Source: Bifidobacterium goeldii (lineage in GTDB: Bacteria > Actinomycetota > Actinomycetes > Actinomycetales > Bifidobacteriaceae). From it: DNA of 64,000 bases. The stretch lies in the NCBI RefSeq assembly GCF_003951095.1, contig NZ_QXGL01000002.1:62001-126000 (forward strand), in the 5' to 3' direction. Position 1 is the first letter of the stretch. Every line of letters begins with the position of its first letter. This document shows positions 42,852-51,648 of this stretch, one piece after another. The notes beneath the pieces were generated by a model, which was given only the letters and a program-made list of their open reading frames with translations, was not told the DNA's origin and ran no database searches. Made by a program: the position numbers and the translations under genes.

Positions 42852-43985
42852 TCACTCGAATGCAAAATCGCGCAGTGCAGCGACTTGCGAACCCCATCCC
42901 ACGCCAAAATCAGCGGAATGGTACTGATTGCTCGTATCGGTGACCGCCCAGCGCCCCGCAGTAAGCGTGCTGCCCGACTGCACGAGTGACGGGTCGATTT
43001 GCGCTTCCAAAGTGACACTTTGCCCTGCTGCGATTGGGGTATCAGACACGTCACTGTAGGCCGTCACTGCATCGGATGATCGGATCGTGCCATCTGGGTC
43101 AACCAGTGTCATGCGTAATGCAATGTCCGTGACAGCAACTGGCACTTCATTCGTGACCGTGACATCAAGGCAACGCTGGGTTACTTTCTGGCCACCGTCG
43201 TAGCCTTCACATGAACCAGCGTCCTTCACATTGGTGATCGTCACGGGAACGGCAGCAAATGGAGCCGCTTGCAAACCGAGTTGTGTACGAACAAGATCTT
43301 CAGCACCGGACACCTTGGACCCGCCTATTGCTAAGCGGTCAATGGCCTCACGGTTAGTGTTAGCAGCCAAGTTCGCATATATCGACTGGCGTTCCTGATA
43401 GTCAAGAATGACCATGTTGACTGCTGTACGTATAGAGCTTGGCCATGTACGTGCTGCAAGCTGTTGCACCGTGTGCTCAGCGGCAGTACGGGCAGCAGCC
43501 GCTTTGTTGTGCAACAAGTTCAGATCTCCACCGATAGCAGCGAGCCGGACGGCGTCGTCAGCACTGCGCATAGCAGAGATAGCATCCGAAAAATATGGGC
43601 CGGCTTGGCTAGCAGTGAGCGTTGGACCGGATGCTTGTACCGGTTTAATTCCGCCAATGCAGTAGGCGGGTTCATCGCCGAACGGCTTACAGATAACTGA
43701 CGAGCCGCCGAGTGTAGATCTGCGCCACGAGAAGGCAGCGAAACCGGCGAGCAGCATTGCTGCAATCATGACTATTGTGCAAACGGTGGCAATGATGGGT
43801 GTCGCGTGACTGCGATGCTTTGTCGGTTTCAGATGCGCATTCGGATACGAGGGAACACGCCCAAGCTCCCCTTGCCCAGTGCTTGGCGGAGTTCCTTCCC
43901 ATGATGCTGATGACGATGCTGATGATGACGGTTGCGGAGCCGGGGTTTGCCAGTCTGCTTGCCCCTCATCGAACTGGTCTGTCAT
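42852..43985 (-). CDS. Exported single-pass protein, first of a paralogous pair
   Basis: A 377-residue protein of unknown function. Residues 1-60 are polar (Ser/Pro/Gln-rich). One helix follows at about 64-86 (IIATVCTIVMIAAMLLAGFAAF). The external region contains ARTWPSS within an alpha-helical domain, and a beta-rich C-terminus (LDVTVTNEVPVAVTDIALRMTLVD) ending in ALRDFAFE, comparable to VTDFRFH in the paralogue. Cys residues (CKPFGDEPAYC, GSCEGYDGGQKVTQRC) may form two disulfides. The two genes form an operon. The C-terminal part resembles the DUF4352-like extracellular beta-sandwich style, but I do not assign a family. Confidence 0.7.
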   Translation of the reverse strand: MTDQFDEGQADWQTPAPQPSSSASSSASWEGTPPSTGQGELGRVPSYPNAHLKPTKHRSHATPIIATVCTIVMIAAMLLAGFAAFSWRRSTLGGSSVICKPFGDEPAYCIGGIKPVQASGPTLTASQAGPYFSDAISAMRSADDAVRLAAIGGDLNLLHNKAAAARTAAEHTVQQLAARTWPSSIRTAVNMVILDYQERQSIYANLAANTNREAIDRLAIGGSKVSGAEDLVRTQLGLQAAPFAAVPVTITNVKDAGSCEGYDGGQKVTQRCLDVTVTNEVPVAVTDIALRMTLVDPDGTIRSSDAVTAYSDVSDTPIAAGQSVTLEAQIDPSLVQSGSTLTAGRWAVTDTSNQYHSADFGVGWGSQVAALRDFAFE

Positions 43986-44289
43986 GCCCCTATCCTAACG
44001 CAGTGGGCCCGGCACCTAAAGATGCCGGGCCCATTATGGATGATTCCAATTCTCTATCGCGTGGCTTGCGCACTACACGACACATCGCGAAGACGAAGGT
44101 TCTTCACCACCCATGACATCGTGGTGACTACCCCTCAGTCACGCTTCGCGTGCCAGCTCCCCTGACAAGGGGAGCCGAGAAGTGCCAAGCAGTGGAATCA
44201 GAACTCGCGACCATGAATGATCGCCAGATCATTCACCAAACAACACTGCACGGAGTGCGAATCACGAGTTCTGATGGAACGAAGTGGAA
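43986..44289. other. Intergenic region between the exported-protein operon and pgi
   Basis: A 304-base gap holding a perfect 11-bp hairpin TGGGCCCGGCA/TGCCGGGCCCA (44004-44033, probable terminator), a REP-like element (44132-44174), and a duplicated and inverted piece of the pgi 3' end (44191-44210 and 44255-44275). No gene was recognised. Confidence 0.7.
44132..44174. repeat. REP-like element upstream of the pgi terminator
   Basis: CCCTCAGTCACG - CTTCG - CGTGCCAGCTCCCC - TGACAA - GGGGAGC, the same arrangement as the reverse complement of 26783-26832. Two hairpins are possible. Confidence 0.75.
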
Positions 44290-44309
44290 TCAGAACTCGC
44301 GATTCGCAC
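44255..44309 (-). terminator. pgi terminator-like hairpin built from the last codons of pgi
   Basis: GTGCGAATCACGAGTTCTGAT (44255-44275) pairs with the pgi 3' end (44289-44309) over 21 bases with one exception and a 13-base loop. A direct 20-base copy of the pgi end (44283-44302) also lies at 44191-44210. Confidence 0.8.
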
Positions 44310-45990
44310 GGTAGAAGCGAATCAGCGACTGAGTGGAAGCGTCCTGCGCAGCGAGTGCTTCGTCGTCCTGGGAGATCGCCGGGGTGATCTGCTTGGCGAG
44401 CTGCTTGCCGAGCTCAACGCCCCACTGATCGTAGGAGTCAAGGCCCCACACAGTGCCTTCAACGAAGGTGATGTGCTCGTAGAGGGCGATGAGCTCGCCA
44501 ACTGCGAACGGGGTCAGAGCCACACCGAAGATCGAGGTGGTCGGGCGGTTGCCGGTGAACACGCGGGCCGGGACGATCTCTTCCGGAGTGCCTTCAGCGC
44601 GCACTTCGTCAGCGGTCTTGCCGAAGGCGAGAGCCTTGGTCTGTGCGAAGTAGTTGCCGAGGAACAGCTCGTGCACGTCCTGGTCGCCGTCCTTGGTCGG
44701 GTTCGGGGTGTTGACGAACGCGATGAAGTCGGCCGGGATGAGCTGGGTGCCCTGGTGGATCAGCTGGTAGAAGGCGTGCTGGCCGTTGGTGCCCGGCTCA
44801 CCCCAGAAGATCTCGCCGGTCTCGGTGGTGACCGGGGTGCCGTCCCAGCGCACGGACTTACCGTTGGACTCCATGGTCAGCTGCTGCAGGTAGGCCGGGA
44901 AGCGGTGCAGGTACTGATCGTACGGCAGCACAGCGTGGGAAGCAGCCTTGAAGAAGTTGCGGTACCAGACGTTGAGCATACCGAGCAGCACGACGACGTT
45001 CTTCTCGAACGGGGTGTTGGCGAAGTATTCGTCGATCTCGTGGAAGCCGTGCAGGAACTCCTCGAAGCGAGCCGGGCCGAAGACCACAGCCAGGGAGGTG
45101 CCGACGGCAGAGTCGACGGAGTAACGGCCGCCGACCCAGTTCCAGAAGCCGAATGCGTTGTTCGGGTCGATGCCGAACTCAGCGACCTTCTCCAGGTTGG
45201 TGGAGACTGCCACGAAGTGCTTCTTGATGGCTTCGGCGCGAGCAGCGTCGTCACCAGCAGCGATAGCGCCGTTGGCTTCGAGCTCTTCGAGCAGCCAAGT
45301 GCGAGCTTCACGAGCGTTGGTCAGGGTTTCCAGCGTGGTGAAGGTCTTGGAGACGATGATGAACAGGGTGGTCTCCGGGTCGAGGCCCTTGGTCTTCTCA
45401 GCCAGATCGTTCGGGTCGATGTTGGAGATGTAGCGAGCGGAGATGCCAGCGTCTGCGTACGGCTTCAGCGCTTCGTACACCATGACGGGGCCCAGGTCAG
45501 AGCCACCGATACCGATGTTGACGACGGTTTCGATCTTGCGGCCGGTGATGCCGGTCCACTTGCCGGAGCGCACTTCGTCAGCGAACTTGTAGATGCGCTC
45601 GAGCACCTCGCGCACGTCCTTGACGGTGTCCTGGCCGTCGACGATGTACTTGCCTTCGTCCTCAACCGGACGACGCAGTGCAGTGTGCAGCACAGCACGG
45701 TCCTCAGTGTTGTTGATGTGCACACCGGTGTACATTGCCTTGATACGGTCGCCCAGCTTGACCTCGTCGGCGAGGAAGGTGAACAGGCGCAGGGTTTCCG
45801 GTTTGATCAGGTTCTTGGACAGGTCGAAGTGCAGGTCGCCAGCATCGAAGCTCAGCTCCTTGACACGGTCGGGGTCCTCAGCGAACCACTTCTTGAGGCT
45901 GATGCCCTCGGCCTGCAGCTCGTCGTAGTGCTTCTGCAGAGCAACCCACGCTGGGGTCTTCGTGGCATCGATAGGAGGATTGATGGCCAT
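44290..45990 (-). CDS. pgi: Glucose-6-phosphate isomerase
   Basis: A 566-residue enzyme interconverting glucose 6-phosphate and fructose 6-phosphate, a central step of the bifidobacterial fructose-6-phosphate shunt. Family signatures are IGGSDLGP with VNIG before it, [25 protein letters not shown] and the C-terminal [11 protein letters not shown]. Length is standard. The ATG at 45990 follows AAAGGAC; an in-frame upstream extension of 88 residues has no support. Codon use is strongly biased, indicating high expression. The last seven codons are part of a terminator-like stem. Confidence 0.97.
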   Translation of the reverse strand: MAINPPIDATKTPAWVALQKHYDELQAEGISLKKWFAEDPDRVKELSFDAGDLHFDLSKNLIKPETLRLFTFLADEVKLGDRIKAMYTGVHINNTEDRAVLHTALRRPVEDEGKYIVDGQDTVKDVREVLERIYKFADEVRSGKWTGITGRKIETVVNIGIGGSDLGPVMVYEALKPYADAGISARYISNIDPNDLAEKTKGLDPETTLFIIVSKTFTTLETLTNAREARTWLLEELEANGAIAAGDDAARAEAIKKHFVAVSTNLEKVAEFGIDPNNAFGFWNWVGGRYSVDSAVGTSLAVVFGPARFEEFLHGFHEIDEYFANTPFEKNVVVLLGMLNVWYRNFFKAASHAVLPYDQYLHRFPAYLQQLTMESNGKSVRWDGTPVTTETGEIFWGEPGTNGQHAFYQLIHQGTQLIPADFIAFVNTPNPTKDGDQDVHELFLGNYFAQTKALAFGKTADEVRAEGTPEEIVPARVFTGNRPTTSIFGVALTPFAVGELIALYEHITFVEGTVWGLDSYDQWGVELGKQLAKQITPAISQDDEALAAQDASTQSLIRFYRANREF

Positions 45991-46249
45991 GGTGTAGGTC
46001 CTTTCATCATCACTGTGAAGCGGAATCAGCTCGAGCGCGTCAACTGCCGCACGAGCACAAAACCGTTTACTTCGTTTTACAAGATACTTACAAAAGTGGA
46101 CAGAACCACACAAAAAATACTCACCGTAAACAGCAAAACAACATTCGTTTGCACTACGGCGACATGCCGACACGGCATTTGCACAAGTCGAGATCATCCG
46201 GTACACTGTTCTTCTTGTGCGCTGCTTGCGGTTACGCGGGATCGCATGT

Positions 46250-46325
46250 GCCACTTTAGCTCAGTCGGTAGAGCGGCTCACTCGTAATGAGCAGGTCGTC
46301 AGTTCGATTCTGACAAGTGGCTCCA
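46250..46325 (+). tRNA. tRNA-Thr (anticodon CGT)
   Basis: A 76-nt cloverleaf with encoded CCA. The acceptor stem is GCCACTT/AAGTGGC, the anticodon stem GCTCA/TGAGC encloses CTCGTAA, and the T-loop is TTCGATT. It reads ACG codons. A strong terminator follows. Confidence 0.95.
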
Positions 46326-46326
46326 T

Positions 46327-46355
46327 AAAACCCTAGGTGTAAGGCCTAGGGTTTT
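46327..46355 (+). terminator. Terminator after tRNA-Thr
   Basis: AAAACCCTAGG (46327-46337) pairs with CCTAGGGTTTT (46345-46355), immediately after the CCA end. Confidence 0.85.
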
Positions 46356-46416
46356 GCATATCTGCGGTATACACTGCAGATGCAGGGCGATCGGTGCAAC
46401 CGGTGGCAATGCGCAT

Positions 46417-46497
46417 GCGCGAGTGGCGGAATTGGTAGACGCGCAGGATTTAGGTTCCTGTGTCTTTGACGTGCGGGTTCAAGTCCCGTCTCGCGCA
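46417..46497 (+). tRNA. tRNA-Leu (anticodon TAG)
   Basis: An 81-nt leucine tRNA with a long variable arm. Acceptor GCGCGAG/CTCGCGC, anticodon stem CAGGA/TCCTG around TTTAGGT, T-loop TTCAAGT. No CCA is encoded. It reads CUA and related leucine codons. Confidence 0.93.
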
Positions 46498-46578
46498 CAC
46501 AGTCACGACTGAATCACCGTTGATTCAACTGCCTTCTTCACCATGTTCATCATGATCCATACGGCACTGAACACAAAA

Positions 46579-46606
46579 CGGCGCTTCCGATATATCGAAA
46601 GCGCCG
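46579..46606. terminator. Hairpin downstream of the small HTH gene
   Basis: CGGCGCTTCCGATA pairs with TATCGAAAGCGCCG with one exception. It lies between tRNA-Leu and the HTH gene and could end either transcript. Confidence 0.5.
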
Positions 46607-46717
46607 CATGCAATGCCCCCGTATCATATCCACCGACACAACACGGTTGAGTTATCACCCTTATCCATCTCTCTATAGTCGCATCACAGCAGACTATAGA
46701 GAAATGCACTCCGCTCA

Positions 46718-47032
46718 CTACTCTGCCTCATCCTGTGCCGCAGTGGACGGAGCTCCCCCACCATACGTTTCACCTCGAGCTTCAATATGCGCAGCTTGAC
46801 GCCATCGAGCAAACGCGCGCTCGATGCGCTTATAGCCGAGCATTTTCGGGTCAAGCCCAGCTTCACGGAACAGCTCTGCAGGAGATTCACCCTCGCAATA
46901 TCGCTTCAAGCATTCATCACGAAATGCCTCAGTGTAACGAATGCGTTTTGCTCCCACACTCTGTACCGCAGGCAGCGATTCCAAGTAGGCCCGCTGCCGT
47001 TCAGTGAATCCGGTCTGTTTATCGTTCTTCAT
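46718..47032 (-). CDS. Small helix-turn-helix protein, transposase-helper-like
   Basis: A 104-residue protein with one HTH: RYTEAFRDECLKRYCEGESPAELFREAGLDPKMLGYKRIERAFARWR. This resembles the N-terminal HTH of IS3-type OrfA proteins and a group of orphan HTH proteins in gut Firmicutes and actinobacteria. No catalytic OrfB, terminal inverted repeats or target duplication are visible around it. GGAGGCAG lies about 10 bases before the ATG at 47032. The C-terminal 20 residues are low complexity. It sits next to two tRNA genes, a common integration site. A DNA-binding role is likely and mobility is not shown. Confidence 0.65.
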   Translation of the reverse strand: MKNDKQTGFTERQRAYLESLPAVQSVGAKRIRYTEAFRDECLKRYCEGESPAELFREAGLDPKMLGYKRIERAFARWRQAAHIEARGETYGGGAPSTAAQDEAE

Positions 47033-47326
47033 GGTTCAAACTGCCTCCATTTAACGGAACGAACCGGCTATACCGGGTCGAACAGACGTAACGCGCCCAG
47101 ACTACCCACAACCCGCAGACAGTTACACCCCCTTGATTTACAACGCAATGTCGCCGGCGATTCGGGGGTGGTAACGTTTCCAAAAAACGGAATCTATTCC
47201 ATTTATCGAGCGCGGACATCGCGAGCGCGCGTAATCACATCCTCCTAGACTTATGACGCATACTCTTATCACCAACCAAGCCCGCGGAAACGGCGTCATA
47301 TGCTATGCCCGGAGGAAGAACATCGC

Positions 47327-48328
47327 ATGTCTGCTATCTTGAAGCCCATCGCGTTCCTGCTGATTATCGCCGCGGCGTATCTAGTAAAACGGGCTGGCTT
47401 ATTCCGTCAGCGTGACTATCGCGTGATGCAAGTAGTTGTGTTCGATTTCACATTACCGGCGTCGATTATCGTCTCATTTGCTACAAATCCGCATCAGATT
47501 AATATGCTGCTAATTTCGGTATTTGCATTCGTATGCGCGCTGCTTCCTCTACCGCTCACGTTCCTTGCTTCGCGGCATAAGCCCGCTGCAGATCGCGCGT
47601 TTCTTATGCTCAATGCTGCTGGTTTTAACGTGGGCAATTTCTGTTTTCCAGTATTGCAAGCGTTTTTAGGCCCTTCGGCACTGGTGACTGCCTCAATGTT
47701 TGATATTGGCAATTCGGTAATGGTGACTGCTGGCACCAATGTGATGACAACATCCATGTTGCATATTGATATGGATCGTCCTATTACCGAGCAGCATGCG
47801 GGCAATGCACCAACGTTGCCCTATAAGCGCCCAACGGACCGCGATGCGCGTCGACTTGCACGACGAGCCAAGGCCGCGAAGATTGTTCGCGGGTTTATTA
47901 CCTCAGTGCCGTTCGATGTGTACATGCTGATGATCGTGGTCATGCTCTTTGACGTGCACATTCCGGGGTTTGTGCCAACAATTCTTGAGCCCGTAGCGAA
48001 CGCAAATTCATTCTGCTCAGTATTCATGGTGGGCATGCTGATGGATTTGCCGCACACCGCGAAAGATATTCGCGATGTGGCGCGCGTGCTGGCATGGCGT
48101 TTGCCGTTGGGATTTCTTTTCGCAGCGTTTGCTTGGTTTGTACTCCCGTTTGACGCTGCTGTGCGCAAGGCTGTAGTAATGCTGTCGTTGGCGCCGACTG
48201 CTGTGTTCTCGACGTTATTTACTGACAAGGTGCTCGGTAATGCCAAGTTGGCCGGGTTTACCTTAGCTACATCTGCGATTATCGCGATCATTCTGATGAC
48301 AATCGTCAACATCGCAATTCCTGCCTAA
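47327..48328 (+). CDS. AEC-family (auxin efflux carrier-like) permease
   Basis: A 333-residue membrane protein with about ten helices in two halves, matching the AEC/malate-permease family: the opening ILKPIAFLLIIAAAYLVKRAGLF, a core segment FNVGNFCFPVLQAFLGPSAL, a charged central loop (about 150-190, TDRDARRLARRAKAAK) and a second half ending LATSAIIAIILMTIVNIA. Such proteins export or exchange organic acids. The ATG at 47327 follows CGGAGGAAG; a start nine codons earlier lacks a site. The gene stands alone, with a palindromic element (48345-48410) as probable terminator. Confidence 0.85.
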   Translation: MSAILKPIAFLLIIAAAYLVKRAGLFRQRDYRVMQVVVFDFTLPASIIVSFATNPHQINMLLISVFAFVCALLPLPLTFLASRHKPAADRAFLMLNAAGFNVGNFCFPVLQAFLGPSALVTASMFDIGNSVMVTAGTNVMTTSMLHIDMDRPITEQHAGNAPTLPYKRPTDRDARRLARRAKAAKIVRGFITSVPFDVYMLMIVVMLFDVHIPGFVPTILEPVANANSFCSVFMVGMLMDLPHTAKDIRDVARVLAWRLPLGFLFAAFAWFVLPFDAAVRKAVVMLSLAPTAVFSTLFTDKVLGNAKLAGFTLATSAIIAIILMTIVNIAIPA

Positions 48329-48344
48329 CCCGGGCTCCTACACG

Positions 48345-48410
48345 GTTGTGTGCATATCCGGACCACGTAGAACCCTAAGGGGGTATTTAAGTGGTCCGGA
48401 TATGCACACT
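48345..48410. repeat. Dispersed ~70-bp palindromic element, copy 2
   Basis: GTGTGCATATCCGGACCAC (48348-48366) and GTGGTCCGGATATGCACAC (48391-48409) form a perfect 19-bp inverted repeat. The centre reads CCCTAAGGGGG, the reverse complement of the centre in copies 1 and 3. It lies between convergent genes. Confidence 0.9.
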
Positions 48411-48414
48411 ATCC

Positions 48415-48447
48415 ATTGAGGATCTGAGGATCGACCTATTGAGGATC
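48415..48447 (-). repeat. Short GAGGATC repeats after rdgB
   Basis: ATTGAGGATC, TGAGGATC and ATTGAGGATC lie at 48415-48424, 48425-48432 and 48438-48447, just past the stop of the minus-strand rdgB gene (48452-48454). Confidence 0.6.
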
Positions 48448-48451
48448 AATC

Positions 48452-49156
48452 CTAGTGGAGCAGCTGATCTACAGCCGAGACAATAGCCTTAATAGCCTTG
48501 CCGCGGTGAGAAATCGCATTCTTTTGCTCTGCAGACATCTCTGCACTAGTGAGCGGATGATCTGCACCAGCCGGCTGATCATCGGGCACAAACAATGGGT
48601 CGTAGCCAAAGCCATGCTCACCACGCGGCTGACGAATAATCACGCCCGGCATTTCACCAATTTCCACGGTTTCATCAGCAATCGCATAGCGCAGCAACAC
48701 TGGTTCGCCGTTAGCTGATTCCACCTGGGGAGCAGCAGTTGGCTCAGCCAACTCGTCTCCCGGTACAGCCAATGCGGCCGCGCAACGGAAGCGCGCCGTA
48801 CGAGCCGCATCAGGAATATCAGCGATTTGTGCGAGCAACAGGCGATTGTTTGCCGCATCATCGCCATGCACGCCAGCCCAACGCGCGGAAAGAATGCCAG
48901 GCGCATTGCCCATCACATCCACAATCAGGCCAGAATCATCAGCGAGCGCCGGCAGTCCAGTGAGCGCCGCAACAAAGCGCGCTTTGAGCAGCGCGTTTTG
49001 CTGGAATGTCACGCCAGTTTCTACCGGATCAGGCAGGTTCATACTGCCAGCGGACACGAGTTCGATGCGGTCGGCGTCGGCGCCTAAGTCAGCCGCGAGA
49101 ATGCGGCGGATCTCAGCGAGTTTACCTTCGTTGTGCGTAGCGACGATCAGTTTCAT
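48452..49156 (-). CDS. rdgB: dITP/XTP pyrophosphatase (RdgB/HAM1 family)
   Basis: A 234-residue nucleotide-sanitising enzyme that removes non-canonical purine triphosphates. Motifs are LIVATHNEGKLAEI near the N-terminus, FQQNALLKA, LADDSGLIVD (catalytic Asp), SARWAGVHGDDAANN, EHGFGYDPLF and the C-terminal ISHRGKAI. An insertion of about 30 residues rich in Glu/Ala/Pro (about 150-180) is longer than in E. coli. The ATG at 49156 has only a weak GGGAT upstream. It lies 40 bases after rph; rph-rdgB is a common bacterial pair. Confidence 0.95.
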   Translation of the reverse strand: MKLIVATHNEGKLAEIRRILAADLGADADRIELVSAGSMNLPDPVETGVTFQQNALLKARFVAALTGLPALADDSGLIVDVMGNAPGILSARWAGVHGDDAANNRLLLAQIADIPDAARTARFRCAAALAVPGDELAEPTAAPQVESANGEPVLLRYAIADETVEIGEMPGVIIRQPRGEHGFGYDPLFVPDDQPAGADHPLTSAEMSAEQKNAISHRGKAIKAIVSAVDQLLH

Positions 49157-49183
49157 AACGATCCCGTTTTCTTGTTGAGTTGC

Positions 49184-49205
49184 CTTCAGTCCTACTTCAG
49201 TCCAG
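49184..49205 (-). repeat. 11-nt tandem repeat (x2) containing the rph stop codon
   Basis: CTTCAGTCCTA (49184-49194) and CTTCAGTCCAG (49195-49205). On the minus strand each has GGACTGAAG; the TGA of the right unit is the rph stop (49197-49199). Confidence 0.75.
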
Positions 49206-49961
49206 AGCGAGCGCCGCGCGCTGAGCAGCCTGCAGCTCTTTATTGCCCTTTTCTGCCAAGTCAAGCAGTACGTTGAGCTCGCTGCGGCTAAACGGGCGGT
49301 GTTCAGCAGTGCCTTGAATTTCAATGAACGTGCCGGAGCCGGTCATTGCAACATTCATATCGGTCATAGCCTGGCTGTCTTCAATGTAAGGCAGGTCAAG
49401 CATCGGCGTACCGTTGATCACACCAACAGACACAGCTGACACCACATCTTTGAGCACGCGATCAGCGGACTTGATGTGTTTGTTCTTTTCTGCCCAGTGC
49501 ATCGCGTCAACAAGCGCCACGTATGCGCCGGTAATTGACGCAGTGCGCGTACCGCCGTCAGCTTGCAGCACGTCGCAGTCGATTTGCACCATGTTTTCGC
49601 CGAGCGCCTTCATATCAACAACACCGCGCAGGCAGCGGCCGATCAGACGGCTGATCTCGTGCGTACGGCCACCGATCTTACCCTTAACGGACTCGCGGTC
49701 GGTGCGCTCTGCGGTCGCGCGCGGCAACATTGAGTATTCTGCGGTTACCCAACCAAGGCCGGAATCCTTACGCCAGCGTGGCACGCCCGGCGTGAACGTG
49801 GCCGTGCACATCACACGCGTGTTGCCGCATTCAATCAGTACAGAGCCTTCTGGAACGTCGGTGAAATGACGGGTGATTTTCACCGGGCGCAACTCGTCTA
49901 CTGCGCGGCCATCCGCGCGAATCACAGTATCCTGAGCAAGCAAATCTTTAATCTGAGCCAT
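49197..49961 (-). CDS. rph: Ribonuclease PH
   Basis: A 254-residue phosphorolytic 3' exonuclease for tRNA maturation. Conserved segments: [81 protein letters not shown] and [17 protein letters not shown]. The start is the ATG at 49961 (MAQIKD); a preceding in-frame ATG is three codons earlier. It is followed by rdgB on the same strand. Full length and intact, so active RNase PH is expected. Confidence 0.97.
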   Translation of the reverse strand: MAQIKDLLAQDTVIRADGRAVDELRPVKITRHFTDVPEGSVLIECGNTRVMCTATFTPGVPRWRKDSGLGWVTAEYSMLPRATAERTDRESVKGKIGGRTHEISRLIGRCLRGVVDMKALGENMVQIDCDVLQADGGTRTASITGAYVALVDAMHWAEKNKHIKSADRVLKDVVSAVSVGVINGTPMLDLPYIEDSQAMTDMNVAMTGSGTFIEIQGTAEHRPFSRSELNVLLDLAEKGNKELQAAQRAALALD

Positions 49962-50164
49962 GCACCCCAACCTAGCACCAGCTAGCGAAGCTGCACAGTC
50001 TGCGGCACTGTAGATATAGTCAGCGAAACAACGCGTGCCGATATATGGTCACAAGGACTATTATTGTGTGGCGGATATGACGACCGCCACTCCCCTGCCT
50101 GTTGCGTACAACGCGGGGAGCGCCGACGAGTAGTCTGGTATGCAAACGAAACGAGGGAGATTCC

Positions 50165-51484
50165 ATGGACCACTCACCGGCCCTGATGACCGATATGTAT
50201 GAATACACGATGCTCGACGCTTGCTTGCGCGACGGCACCGCTAACCGCAAATGCGTGTTTGAGGTATACACACGTCATCTGCCTGAAGGCCGCCGCTATG
50301 GCGTTGTGGCTGGCGTGGGCCGTATTCTCGACGCTTTGGAGCACTTCCACTTGGATGATGAGGATCTGAAATTCCTCTCCGATCGCAACGTGGTAAGCCC
50401 TGAGACGATTAAGTGGCTTGAAAACCTGCATTTTTCAGGCTCTATTAAAGGCTACCGTGAAGGCGAAATGTTCTTCCCGAACTCGCCGATTCTGCAAGTC
50501 GAGGGCACGTTCGGTGAGTGCACGCTGCTGGAAACGCTGGTTTTGAGCATTCTGAATTACGATTCAGCGGTTGCTTCTGCCGCTTCCCGCATGGTTTCCG
50601 CAGCCAAAGACCGCCCGTGCATGGATATGGGTGGCCGCCGCACCAACGAGTGGGCTGCGGTTGCCGCCGCGCGCGCTGCTGTAGTCGGCGGTTTCAAGGG
50701 AACTGCCAACCTGCTGGCTGCGCAAATGTATGGTTTGAAGGCGATCGGTACTGCGGCGCATTGCTTCACGCTGGTGCATGATTCTGAGCGTGACGCATTC
50801 ACTTCGCAAATTAATGCACTCGGTCGCAATACGACACTGCTGGTAGATACGTACAACATTGAAGAAGCGGTCAAAACTGCTGTAGCAGTGGCCGGCCCTG
50901 AGCTTGGCGGCGTGCGTATTGACTCCGGTGATTTGGCTTCGTTGGCTCAGCGCGTCCGCAATCAGCTGGACGCTCTGGGAGCTACGAATACGAAGATCAC
51001 CGTCACCAATGATCTTGATGAGTACGCGCTGGCCGCATTGCAGTCTGCTCCGGTTGACTCGTACGGCGTGGGCACGATGCTGGTCACCGGTTCTGGCGCG
51101 CCTACATGTGCGATGGTGTACAAGCTCACCGAACGCGAAAACAGCAATGGCGTAATGCAACCGGTAGCAAAGAAGTCGAAGGACAAGGCGAGCGTGCCCG
51201 GCCGCAAGCTCGCCTACCGTTCCTACGAGTATGGTTTGGCAGATTGCGAGCACGTGGTCTCCGGTTCAGAAGATCAGCTCGCCGCCTATCAGCCGAAGGA
51301 TGGTTGGAAGGATCTGCTTGTTGATTACGTGGATCATGGTGAGATCAATAAGCAGTATCAGGGTCATGACGCTATCGTCGCCGCGCACGAATACCGCGCT
51401 CAAGCGCTTGCTGAGCTGCCGGTAACTGCGCAAAGCCTGATGAAGGGTGAGCCGGTAATCAACACGGAGATCACCGTTCTATAA
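50165..51484 (+). CDS. pncB: Nicotinate phosphoribosyltransferase
   Basis: A 439-residue enzyme making nicotinate mononucleotide from nicotinate and PRPP in NAD salvage. Family segments: LMTDMYEYTMLDA, CVFEVYTRHLPEGRRYGVVAG, GGRRTNEWAAVAAARAAVVGGFKGTANLLAAQ, GTAAHCF with the active-site His, VRIDSGDLASLAQ and a final K-rich GRKLAYRSY. The ATG at 50165 follows GAGGGAG. It is divergent from rph. The terminator at 51549 lies downstream. De novo NAD genes are not in the window, so salvage may be essential here, but that is not shown. Confidence 0.95.
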   Translation: MDHSPALMTDMYEYTMLDACLRDGTANRKCVFEVYTRHLPEGRRYGVVAGVGRILDALEHFHLDDEDLKFLSDRNVVSPETIKWLENLHFSGSIKGYREGEMFFPNSPILQVEGTFGECTLLETLVLSILNYDSAVASAASRMVSAAKDRPCMDMGGRRTNEWAAVAAARAAVVGGFKGTANLLAAQMYGLKAIGTAAHCFTLVHDSERDAFTSQINALGRNTTLLVDTYNIEEAVKTAVAVAGPELGGVRIDSGDLASLAQRVRNQLDALGATNTKITVTNDLDEYALAALQSAPVDSYGVGTMLVTGSGAPTCAMVYKLTERENSNGVMQPVAKKSKDKASVPGRKLAYRSYEYGLADCEHVVSGSEDQLAAYQPKDGWKDLLVDYVDHGEINKQYQGHDAIVAAHEYRAQALAELPVTAQSLMKGEPVINTEITVL

Positions 51485-51548
51485 GTTCTGCAAGTAGCGC
51501 ACTGCGACTGTGCATAAACCAGCACGGTCACCAACAAACGCATCAGTG

Positions 51549-51592
51549 ATACGTAAGCGGTGTCGATCACACGATCGGCACCGCTTACGTAT
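51549..51592. terminator. Terminator between pncB and the DUF3039 gene
   Basis: ATACGTAAGCGGTG (51549-51562) pairs perfectly with CACCGCTTACGTAT (51579-51592), between convergent genes. Confidence 0.85.
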
Positions 51593-51618
51593 TACTGCAG
51601 CACACTGCACGCTGTGAG

Positions 51619-51648
51619 TTGCAACTCAGCGCCTTGCAACTCAGTGCA
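51619..51648 (-). repeat. 15-nt tandem repeat (x2) containing the stop codon of the DUF3039 gene
   Basis: TTGCAACTCAGCGCC (51619-51633) and TTGCAACTCAGTGCA (51634-51648). The stop of the minus-strand gene (51641-51643) lies in the right unit, and the left unit carries a second TGA. Confidence 0.8.

Noticed and set aside
44284-46287. A 667-codon plus-strand open frame opposite pgi
   Set aside because: Antisense shadow of pgi caused by codon bias; pgi has all family motifs.
46250-47032. Possible integrated element at the tRNA genes
   Set aside because: No integrase, no duplicated tRNA 3' end (attL/attR) and no composition shift were found; only one small HTH gene is present.
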